A DNA stretch of 64,000 nucleotides, taken from the NCBI GenBank assembly GCA_002633005.1, contig NMRA01000194.1, forward strand, positions 313,074-377,073. The letters run 5' to 3'. Each line of letters starts with the position of its first letter. Position 1 is the stretch's first letter. Positions 36,401-48,400 of this stretch are shown one piece after another. The notes under the pieces were generated by a model. It saw nothing but the letters and a program-made list of their open reading frames with translations. It had not been told where the DNA came from and did not search any database. The position numbers were made by a program, and so were the translations under genes. The DNA comes from Phoronis australis (taxonomy: Eukaryota > Phoronida > Phoronidae).

Positions 36401-39400
36401 CAAAAATCTAGCCAAAATCACGCTTTCAATTCAAAAACACAATACATCAGGTAATTTCATGAATTCTTGCTTTTTAGCGAAGTTCTAGCGTTACGAGCTT
36501 TACCCCAGATGTAAACCTAAAAAAGATTTAACTTGCGGCGACCCAATTTTGCTTGCTCATCCACTGGTCTGTGTACTTGTGGTCTTGTTAATTCACACCC
36601 TGTACCGTCTGAGGTACAACACCCTGAACTCCATGGTGTCCCGAGATTAAGATGAATCCCGACAAGGACACCGGGACCCTGTGGCACTCTCTGTCTGCGG
36701 CGGCTAAGAAAATCCTCCACCAATCATTTCGAAAAATGACAAGTCAGTTGAATCAGATTTGGTAGTCGTTGCTTCTTGTGGTCCTAGGGGTAGGCTAACA
36801 AGAATACAGGACCTGGAGTCCGATGCAACGGGCTTGGAACCTGATAAGTGTTTCCGACCCGGAGTTCGATATCTACTTTCCACAGGACCTTGCCTTCTTG
36901 TCCATGTTACCGCCTTCAGTTGATAGTTTTGAGACAAAAAAGAAACGTGATCTTAAACTACAGACCATGTTTTTTGTATTACTTAATATAGTTTTAGAGG
37001 CATTTCAGCTGTAAGTGTGTTTAATTGTGTTGACTGTTACATTGCTAATTATTATTGTTCTATTTTTACCCGAGGTGATGCCTTACTTGCAGCAAGGGTA
37101 AATAATTTTGGGAAGTATTACCAGCGATTTCCGTATATAAGTTGGGGAAACCAAACGTCTTATGTAAAAATACACCAGGGCCTATACTCAGCAATGCCGA
37201 ATACACGAACACAGTATAAATACTGTAGCTCACCCTAATTATATCCTAGTGGGAATAGCATTATTTTTAGATTTCAAGCATGCATTTTTATTCTCAGATA
37301 TGCATCCCAGGTATATTTTAGGGAAAAATTTAAGATACGCAAATTGGCCATATATTCTCCTGGACTTATATACGGAAATCTACGGTGGATCTTCTTAAAC
37401 CTGTCAACCATGAAAATTTCATTGAGACAGTTTTGTTCTACTAACATGTTCAACTAACATTCCGTTCATGCAAGTCGGTCAGTACGTTCGCATTTAAGGC
37501 GTTATTGCAACAGGTAAGTGTTGTTTTGATTTTTGTTTGGTGTTTCCATATTTTATTTTGTTATGTATTCCTGTCTTCAGATAGTCACTGTTATTCTTCA
37601 ACAACATTTCTGTACTTATAATGAGACTTCAGTAAACTCGCGACTGTTCATACTTTAAATGTTAGCAGAAGTGTGTAATGTCCATCAGCAGAGACCTGTG
37701 GGAAGAACTATTTTCCGTAACTGTAGCAAATATATGACGAAATGAAATGAAAACGGTCGACATAGATGAATTGTAATTGGTTAAATATACATTAAGAAAG
37801 AAAATTAAGTATATAAATAGTAGAATGGTACTTGAATTGCCTGGTTTACGTCCTTCATGAGTTCACCTGTCCCAAATTGAGTGCTTTCGTTTTTCTTTTC
37901 AGGTCGTCACTAGTCGATTCTTCTAACAGTCGTGATCTGCCCAGTATCCTATTGTATCAACGTGCGCAACAACGGTCTTGGCAGGGGGTTGCACCTAGTA
38001 GACTCCCTTAGAATTAGTGGCGCAAAATCGACATTGGTGTGCAACAGGAGGCCGAGGGGGGGGGGGCGGCGTAAATTAGTAGTGACTGACGGAGACTGAG
38101 CTGCGCGAAATTGGTGACGACCGTGGACGGCGCTAAACTGGTGACGACCAGAAGAAACGGCCCTGTTATCTTCCACGCAGATTACCAGAAAATGTTAACG
38201 ATTATCAGTTTCATTTCATCCACAAAAAGATTTCACAAGTCAGAGTTTTCACTGTGGTTAAAAACGTAAGCGAACCCAGATGTGTTAGGTCACCTCAGTT
38301 GCATGAAGACGCGCCAGTGTATCACTGAGTTAACATCGGGCGTTTCAAAGGCTGTGGATGAGAAAGGTTTTAATTGTAAAAAAAAACGGTTGGGTGAATT
38401 TGATGTTGGTAGCATTTGAAATTGCATTTGCTTTCTAGACAACGCCCTTATATATACAATATGTTAGTTAATCGTGTCTTCAGCCGCGCAGCACTGTACT
38501 AGTCGACGCATTCCCATCGTTTGCAGTAGGCTTAAACAATCATGTAGAACGACAGCGCTTCTTCAACAATTCAGACGACTACCAGGACGACAAATGGGGA
38601 TCACGAGTAGATGAGAAACTACTCGTTTTATTATCATGATTGTCTTTGTTATCTATTTTGGGTAATTGTTCAATCGAAGTTTTCATGTTGAAACTGAGCT
38701 TTCAGTTAATATGGAAATAAATGTGTCAGAGTTAACTTGCGTTTCGGTTTGCAACCAGCAGACAATGCATGGATACGTTTAACAAACATAAACATATGCT
38801 ATGTTCTTGTCATTGTTCGTCACTTTCTTCACTGAACTCGTTCCCACATCCATTACTGTTACGTTTAATGCAAAATTCGTTAAAATTGAGAAAGCGCATG
38901 TTTTGATGGTCGGGAACCCTCTTTGTGCGCCGAATACGCAAGTCCAGCTTTTTATTGGGAAACCATGCGTTGACAGCGCAAACTCGACATTTTTTATTGA
39001 GAAAACGCATTTTTACAAAAGAGAATCGGTTGTCTGTAACGTTTCATGTGCGTCAACAACGCAAACCAGACCCACTCATTGAAAAGCCCATATTTGTCAC
39101 CAGGAAGACTCTTCACAACGCAGCCCGGCCGATATTTCAAGTGAGATAGCGCAGTTTTGAAAAGATTCCGTCTCTTGCCGAGAACGGTTTTTGAGCATCG
39201 GCAATGCAAGCCGAATATTTCATATTGAGAAAGCACATCTTTGAAAAGAAGAACCAACACTTGTTGGGAACGGTCTTTGTGCGTCGACGACGCACATTTC
39301 TTATTGGGAAAGCCAGATTTTCAAAAATTAATCGCTCAGACCATTTGAGTCTCATTTACCTGCAATTATACTGCTATCAAATGACCGAGCCAGCATTGTT

Positions 39401-42400
39401 GATACTACGACCGCTCATCGAAATAATGTACACCCACGAAATTCGGACACTAGCGGAAACCCAAATTTGGAGGTCCGCCAAATTCGGACACCACAAAATG
39501 ATATTTCGCGAGATTCGTCCAAGAATGATTTTTTTCTCTTGGAATTAATTTTCAGTGTCCGAAAATCACGCGACTTTACCGTAGGACCTAGCCAAAAGCT
39601 AGTCAAGGTCACGTGCTCTTATTTAAAATACACGGCAATATCTCGCGTAATCTCGCAAAGTCTTGCTTTTAAGCTAGGTCCTAGCGTTACTGAACGGGAG
39701 GCAGGGCTCCTGCTTCATGAAAGTTTAAGTCTAGACACTTTCCATTGTTGGCATGATGTCATCAGCACTATTCAACAAGTTATGTAATTATTGAAGAGTC
39801 AAGAGGGTAGGCTAGCCTATTACAATGATCTATAGGTCAACAAGTACTTCAACCAATATTGGTTCCTAGGTTTGAGCTAATGTGATCCCAGCATGTTTTC
39901 ATGATGAAATTTTAGGTTTGTTAGGTAGGCCTACTTTTGAGTGAAATATAGTTTAATGAAATGAAAAGTTCCAAGATTATGGAATCGTAAATTAATAATC
40001 TTGTGTTAAAATAATTCATACACTACTGGTAACGTGAGATAATTTATACGCCTAAACATGCAGAGTTACCCCACTGATGTTACAGAGACTGCTTTCCAAA
40101 ACTTGGTGGTGGTACTGTTTACTTTGATATATTAATGTTTTCCCCTTGTTTCCAACTTGTTTGATTCTATAGCCTAATAAGTTGGGAAGATGACCCCTGT
40201 AGCCAATATCTTACATGAGTAATATAACTCCATTCTGGCATTTATGGTTGGAGGGCCAGCTCTCTTTTGTTCGATAATTGCTCTAATCTCCAATAAGATG
40301 GTATCTAGCCTGACTGGGCTGTGCTGCTAAAAATAAAAGTTAAATAACATATTTGAACACTAGAAAGATTATTGTCACAGCCTTACAATAACAGACTCTG
40401 CTGCATGCCTATTACTAGAATTATTATGGGAAGTTACTGACAGCAACCCGTTTACCAATATGAAAAGGAATTCTTTAAAATTGAAGGAGAAATTACATAT
40501 TAATTTTTTGATGACCTTTCCACTAATTGACCTCTTCCGGTGCATTATGAGCCCCGATGAGGGAGTAATTGTTAACTCGATTAAAAGTGTGGTTAATGCT
40601 AATAATCACAGATGTTTTACTTTAAGCACTTCAGAATACAAGATGAATGAATTGGACAAACTTTCAGAAGAAAAATGAACCTAATGACCCCATGGGTGCA
40701 CCAAGTGACCTGAAAATTTAGAATTCAAACTCTATCGCTCTTAGTAAACAGATACGTAATTCTGAAGTCTCTAGCTCAAAATTTTAGTTTGCACTCAATG
40801 ACCTTTGACCTATTTTTTCTGATTGGTTAGACCTATTGCGAAGTAAAGTAGGGTATTCAATTGACATGTTGACTTACACCAGTGTGCTGGAATTCCTTGA
40901 AAATGTGTTTAAAGCTGAGAATCACAGTTGTCTAACGGCTAACACATCAGAATACTTGCTGATTGAAAAGGTCAAATTTTCAGAAGAAAATGCACCTAAT
41001 GACCCCATGTTTGCACTAAATGACCTGAAACTTTGGATTCCGATTTGATTTACCTGTGGCAATCAGACCTGTCAATTTGAAGGGTCTAGCTCAAAATTTT
41101 AGTTTGCACCTAATGACCTTTGACCATTTCACCTGATTGGATGACCCGATTACTTAGAAAAGTAATTTTTTAAATTGTCATGTTGACTGATACCTGTGCA
41201 TCTAATTTGAAAAAGATAGCTTTAAAACTGAAGGAGGAGTAGCATTTTGAAAATTATATGACCTTTGCACCAAACGACCTCTTCCGGTGCAATATGGAAT
41301 ATGATTATATAACCAATCAAAATTTATATACTGTCAAAAGTCATATGCTGAATTTAAAGACCGTACCTGCACCCAATTTGGAGTTATTAAGCCTCAAAGT
41401 TGGTCGGAAGAAGAATAAGAATAAAATTGAAGAAAACCCAGGAACAACAATACTCTGCGCTTACACGCGCAGAGTATTAAACCAATAGCATTTTTGAAAT
41501 CCTTGTCAAATGGTGATCATGTTTAGTTTTTGAATGGCCAAAATTGACCAACTGCAACCGAAGTTACAACAATCTTATTTTTTCCAAAGGTATCATTTCG
41601 CTCTGGGTTTGAATGTGTTCTTAGGTGGTCTGTAATAAGCATGATAGATAATTGGCGTGCCTGTTGTCATACCAGACAAAAGACTGTACTTGGAAGTTAA
41701 CAAAGATGCTAGATGTTATCACACCCTCACAATTTTTGTTGATGTACTAGAAATAAAGCTGATATTTACTTCATGTTTAGAAAATGTGACATACCTGTTT
41801 GTTTGTAGCGTTATTTTAATCATTTTTGCGAACTTGTGGAGCACGACAGACGACCAAAACAAATATGGCTGTCACGTGGGTGGAGCTTAGCATTGATCTA
41901 TTGTCTGCTGTACTGGTGTGCCAACCACACATCATTAAAACCATGTGTTGATTGTTTATGCAACTCATCTGAACTCTCCACTCAGAGTGGTAAAAGACTC
42001 TCTAACTATATTGCACAGACCTATTTGTTAGTATTCCAATATTATCATCAACCAATATATGTGTTATATCAAATCGCCGCGTTACTGTCTACATAATAGT
42101 ATTAGCGACGAGGGTAAAGAACTACTTTCATCGTAATGGTTCAACATTTTCATGTGCCCGTACCGCCAACATTTTGACCGAATGGTCTTTGGGATGAGAA
42201 AATAGCACTTTCAGCACAAATAGCGTCGCTTGGGTGAGATTCTCAAGTTACCAAAGTTTCTTATATTGCTTTCCACTAAAATTGTATAATATCACGAGTT
42301 TTATTTCAGGGATACGTTTGAATCTATGCACGAGAACAATTTTGTTATGTTGAACACTAGGTTATTTCTCTAATCCGTTTGGTTACGGCCGGCGGCAAGT

Positions 42401-45400
42401 TAAAAAATCCCCTGATGTGGCAGCCTAGTTTCTCCATGGTGCGTTCCTAGCATAGAAGCACGGTTTATCTCCAAGAACTCTACTCTGACGGCATGTAGTT
42501 GTCTCGCGCGCAGCGTGTCTTCATAGCACGTGCATGCACTCTCATCGAATCGTGCAACACCACCCACGTCGATGCTAAGCGTCCTCTCGCAAGCCACCTC
42601 GCCTTTCCGACTTCTCTTGCACACGCACAATTTCTGCACTGACTCCTCAAGCTGAGTGCTTAATTTTGTTGCAGATAGATGGACAAACAGGCTCAGGTTC
42701 GGAACGGGAGCTAGTTCACCATTTCACCACCAACTTTCACATGGTCAAAAATAGAATTATTTTATTTTTGGCCTTGTTACAACATCAATATCAGCTCCGG
42801 TTACGCAATGTTTGTTGACAGGGTTAGATTAGAGCTAGTGTCCTGGTATAAGCTCCGCCCCACTTGTCAGTCACTGAGCTGGTGAGCACTCAAGCCATAT
42901 GACTTACTGAAGCATGGTCGAATATAATTAAAAAAACAACTTTGGATTTTCAGAATGGTTTTATTTTTCTTCAGTATACTGTGCATGAAGAATTGAAGAT
43001 TAGGATGATATAAAAATGTAAAAAACAGTCAAAATTAATTTTTTTGCGTATCCATCTACCTTAGTGCGTGATTGGATTAGTTTGAAAAGTTATTCGAACA
43101 CAACGAAATGTGATACATAATGTAATACATAATGTAATACATAATGTGATACTAATTGACAAGAATCTTTTCAAAGGTCTTTTAAACACATTTTGCTAAT
43201 TTCGAACAGAATGAACTAAACGAGTCGAAAAGCGTAGATAAATATTCATATGCACGTAGGGCCTGAGCCAAAGTACTTTGAAAAACGCCTCAACAAACAA
43301 CAAATTCAAAAGTGTAATGCATGGTTTTGCAGTATTTTTCGTCAGGAATTTGAACACAATATCAAAAGTGACCTCCGAGTAAAAGGTAAGAAGTTGTGTT
43401 TTTACAACTGAAAACAACTAGGCTGAAGTAGTAATTTTTATGACCAGTGTACACAGATCATACTATGGGACTCCTTATGTATGTAAATCTTATGCTGATA
43501 AACCCACTGAAATCTTTTGTGTGATACAGGACACTTCGCTTTGTATAACGCAGTGCTTTCGAGCTTTACCTCACCAAGCTCTGCTGCAATATGGGTTTTA
43601 CTCGCCGTTGTGTGCTAGACTTTCGCTGAAATCGAGGCCAGTGACTCAACCAGTTAAATATGCTTTAAGTAATTCGCAATTTATTAAGTGGGCTTTAGCT
43701 CTGTCAGCAGAGCCGAAGCAGACTGTGACTGCTGGGGTTGCAGGTTCATATCCTCTCCGAGACTTATCTCGGATAATTTTCTTGTCGATAATGTCATTTT
43801 AATGTCAATGTCATAGTTGTGGACGTCATTGTCTACAAATGGTTTCGGTATCACGTTGGTAGACTAGCACGAGGGTTCTCATCTGTAAAGGTGGTGATAG
43901 TCTATTGCCTTCACGGTGAATTTTATTTCATCAGTAGATTTAACCAAGTGTCACATCTCGGAGGGATTTCATTTATTTGTCCGCAAGCTACATTTTTTGT
44001 CCGACCACTGTAAATATATGCAGAATTGGTCTCATTAATCTCTTGAGGCCTATCGTTTTTGGTTGGAATCGAACGGAAGATGGCACTCTGGCGTTCATTT
44101 TATGGGTAGATCTTGCTTCGACTTACCATTTTTGGATATGTTCCAAATTTTCTGGTCAGATGACTGTTCTTTTCTACACTTATTCCTTGCTGCGTTGTTC
44201 TTGGCCTATTATGTTCATGCTGTAGCTTGCATTTTTCAGTTGATCTGCATGGAATTTGTACTTTGTTTTTATCTCGTGAATAGCGTTAGGACCTAGGGAG
44301 GAAATTGGATGCAAGATGGTGCTGTGACGGCTATTTTTTAAATAATCCTGTTCTATGTTTTTTTCACTTTGAATTTACGAATTGTTCATTATGTTGCCAT
44401 TAATTTTATACTGTTATCTGGTTTCAGGATGACATCCTGTCTCTGAGTCGGCTCTACATAAAGAAATTAGCTGAAGAAAATGGTGATGTTGTGGATGGCC
44501 CGTATGCTGGTCGCTACACAGGCTTCGGTAAGGAGAAGTTTAGTCAAAATTATTTCAGAAGGGAGTCTTTAATTCTATGCTTCGTATTTTGCACATTAAT
44601 AATTACTAGAATTGTTATTTTTATGTGCCCACATATTTTGGATGCATATCGCTGTCATGTCTGCTATAACTCCCAATCCACTCTCTGGATCTTAACAAGA
44701 TTTAGCAAATGTGTTGTTTTGAAGTTGACGACTGGTGACGACGAGTTTCCGACCATTCAGATAACCACTGTTTCCTCTAGTGGCCTTTTAGTTTGGATGC
44801 GATATGTTCACGCATTATGCTGTCATCTCTGTCCATCCGTCCATATGTCCGGCATTTGCTGCTCTATCTCCAAAATCCCTTGATGTATGTTCATGAAGCT
44901 TCGTAGATATATTCATTTCATGGATGGGACCCCACGAGCGAATTTTCGGACAGATTTAACTACCGGTGTCTCCAAGTGGAAATTTTAGTTTTTTACGTTT
45001 GCCTCTGTATCTCCGTTGTTCTTTATCGGATTTTCATGAAATTTGGCAAATAGGTGTCTGTTACGGAGGTGACGCCACCCTCAGGTTTTCAAATGGATTT
45101 GACATATTTTACACCACTTAGTGGCCATTTGTACTGTTTTTGAGTCTGTTTTTGCAGTCTATCCCTTTATAGGCCAAACCACTGTAAGGGTGATTATGAA
45201 AATTGACTGATATGTTCCTACTGGGAAGATGACGGCTGACGATGATTTTCGGATGGCGATGACGATTTCTGGACGGCTCTCACTACAGTGGCTTCTCCTA
45301 GTGTTAGTTTTGTGGTTTTGCCATTGCTGTATCTCCTAAACCCTTAGCAGGCTCTTCGTTAAATTTGCCAAGGTATTTATATAAAGGTGACAACAGGTGA

Positions 45401-48400
45401 CCACGACATTTTGGACAAATCCAGCAACTGCTGTGCCCCCTAATGACAATTTTATTTTTTCCGTTTTCCTCTGTATCTTTGGAGTTCCTGGACAGATTTT
45501 TAGGAAATTTGGTAAATAGCTTTCTATTGATGAGGTGATGACATCAGATGGATTTGACATAGTGCATGCCACCTGGTGGCTGTTTTTATTATTTTTGAGT
45601 CTGTTTTTGGCATCCGCATCTTAGTCCGCCAAACCACTCTTAGGATGGTTGTGAAAATTGACATGCATCTTTTTTCTTGGAAGAGGGCATGTAACGGTGA
45701 TTTTTAGATGGCGCGGACTATTGTGACACCTCCTAGTGGTAGTTTTGTTTTCGTTAAGTCCATAGCTGTATCTCCTAAACCCTCTGCAGGATTTTTAAGT
45801 TTGGAAAGTGTATTTGTATGGACGACGAAGTTCGGATGGATCCGACTGCTGCTGTACCCCCTTGTGACAATTTTATTTTTCTTTGTTTTCCTCTGTATCC
45901 TTACAGTTCCGTGGTGGATTTTTATGAACTTTGGCAAATAGGTTTCTATTAATGAGGCGATGACACCTTTTCGTTTTTAAATAGCCTTGACGTAGTGTAC
46001 ACCTTCTAGTGGTCCCTTTTTATTATGCGCCCACATATTTATATCTGGACGCATTATGCCGTCATCTCCGTCCATCCGTCCGTACGGGCGGCGTCCGTCT
46101 GGCGTCCTCTACTCTATCTCCAAAACCCTTTGGCGTATGTTCATGAAATTTGGCACATATGTTCCATTCATGAATGGGACGGCGTGTGCGAACTTTCGGA
46201 CGGATCCGACTAGGGGTGTGCCCCCTAGTGGCAATTTTAGTTTTTTGCGCTTACCTTTGTATCTTCAAAAGTCCTGAACGGATTTTCATGAAATTTGGTA
46301 TGTAAGCACCTATTAGTGAGATGACGCGATCCTCCCGTTTTCAGATGGATTCGACATAGTTTGCGCCACCTAGTGGCCATTTTTAGTGTTTTCGAGTCTG
46401 TTTTTGTGCGTCCACCCCTCTATCAACCAAACCGCTCGAAGGATGATTGTGAAAATTGGCATGTATATGCTTACTATGTAGAGGACGGTTGGCGATGATT
46501 TTCAGACGATTTGCTCTACTGTGGCGCCTCCTAGTGGCAGTTTTGTTTTTTTTGCGCCTATGGCTTTATCTCCTAAACCGTTCGCAGGATCTTTACGAAA
46601 TTTAATAAGTATATTTATATTATGTTAACAACAGAGGATGACGACTTTTGGACGGATCCGCCTACCAGTGTGCCCCCTAGTGGCAATTTTATTTTTTTAC
46701 GTTTACCTCTATATCTTCATGAAATTTGGTATGTAGGCACCTATTAGTGCGATGACGCTATCCTTCCGTTGTCGGATGGATTCGACCTAGTTTGCGACAC
46801 GCAGTGGCCATTTTTACTGTTTTTGAGTCTGTTTTTTGGCGTCCACCCCTCTATCAGCCAAATCGCTATAAGTATGATTGTTCAAATTGGCGTGTATGTT
46901 CTTACTATGAAGAGGACGGTTGACGCTGAATTTCCCATGACTTTGATTACTGTGGCGCCTCCAAATGGCAGTTTTTTCTTTGCGCCCATGGCTGTATCTC
47001 CCAAACCGTTAGCAAGTGTATTTATGTGATGTTGACAACGGACGATGACGACTTTAGGATGATTCTGACTACCGGTATGCCTCTAGTGGCAATTTAAGTA
47101 TTTCACATTGACCTCTGTATTTTCATAGGTCTTCAGGTGTTTACTTTGTGTTACTTTGTGACTATGAAGGAAAAGTTCGAAGTAGAAATTTGTTTCTGGC
47201 ATTCTAATGCTGTGCTAATCTCGTATGTTGGTAAATTTGTTTTTAATTCTATGTTTCTGTGGTGCTTTAAGCAACTGATGCGTAGGATGTGCTTGTATTA
47301 TGAAGATCACTCACATTTTGCCCCTAGCCTATTGAGGAGACAATGACCATGCCTTTCCGTTTTGCAAAGTACAACATACTACATATATGCCCTCTACTGG
47401 CCACTTTATGGTACCAATAAACAACCCTAGAAGGATACCGTATGCGGTGCAATTGTGGGCGCATTTCAACGCTCTGCGTTGCTCGTTGTTGTGTTTTAGT
47501 CTGTTTTTGGCATCCATCTCTCTATTGGTCAAAGCAGTCTAAGAATCATTATGAAAATTGGTAGATGTATTCCTAGCGGGAAAATCATTTTTGGACAGTT
47601 TGACTGCTGTGGCACCCCCTAGTGGCAATTTGCTTGTTTCTCCGCAAGTGTTCCCCCTGCTGGACTTTGTGAAATTTGGCAAATTTATTTCTATGAACGT
47701 CACAACAAATAAAAACGTTTGGACGAATATGACTACCACTGTGCTACTAGTGCCAGGGTTATTTTTTACGGGCTTGGCAAGTGTGTTCCTATTGAGGAGA
47801 GCATTACTGACTTGCTCTGCGCCCCCTAGAGGCTAATTTAAGTTTACTAACATTGTGAGAATGTTTAAAATAGTAATCATCCCTTGTTTCTGCGCTATAT
47901 GCAATGCACATGGTGGGCTCATATCAGCGCTCTGCATTGCTCTTGTTATGTTAGCCTCTGTGTTTTTAGACATTAGCATTTCAATTTAAACCAACACCTG
48001 CGCTTTAAGGTTATTTCTAACCTTATGACTGGTAAGTGACCTCCATTCTAACTCATATATCAAAAAAGCATGCTGTGTCACCAAGTAAAGTATGTTATTT
48101 TGTAAAAGAAAAAAGTTCTGGGATTAGAAAAATGTTGTATTTTTATCGGTTAGATGCCGGCTTTAGATGCAGTAAATGTAATTGACCAGGCACCAGGACC
48201 GTATGAGCCCATGCTAATTCAGTGTTTGCTAGCACTAAGAGAGCTGTTATGAAACAATAACTCGATTTTGTATGCTATGGTCAGATTTTTGGTTTACATA
48301 TATATTATTTGAATCATTATTGCTGTGCAACTTTTGCCCTGACGGTTCTGTGGCTTCGCGACCCCCGACGAGTGAGTAGATTTGCAGTTTCGCGGCTAAT

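Larger units (their letters stand above)
35223..39708. mobile_element. Older small inverted-repeat element split by the 4.3-kb insertion
   Basis: The left remnant 35223-35257 and the sequence 39671-39708, reverse-complemented, share AGCCC, CGTTCAGTA and GCTAGGACCTA with one gap and a few mismatches. Removing 35261-39583 and one target duplication leaves an element of about 160 bp. The large element therefore inserted into a pre-existing MITE. Confidence 0.65.

Noticed and set aside
36216-37238. Open frames conserved between the two 4.3-kb copies as evidence for coding
   Set aside because: The copies are so similar that all frames are conserved; identity does not indicate selection on protein, and no domain is recognised.
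43440-43802. 120-codon open frame as a possible gene
   Set aside because: It spans a dispersed repeat and the tRNA-like SINE segment, so the frame is fortuitous.
44491-44883. 130-codon open frame read as one exon
   Set aside because: Only the part to 44527 is MGAT5; the rest runs through the donor into a HINE-like repeat.
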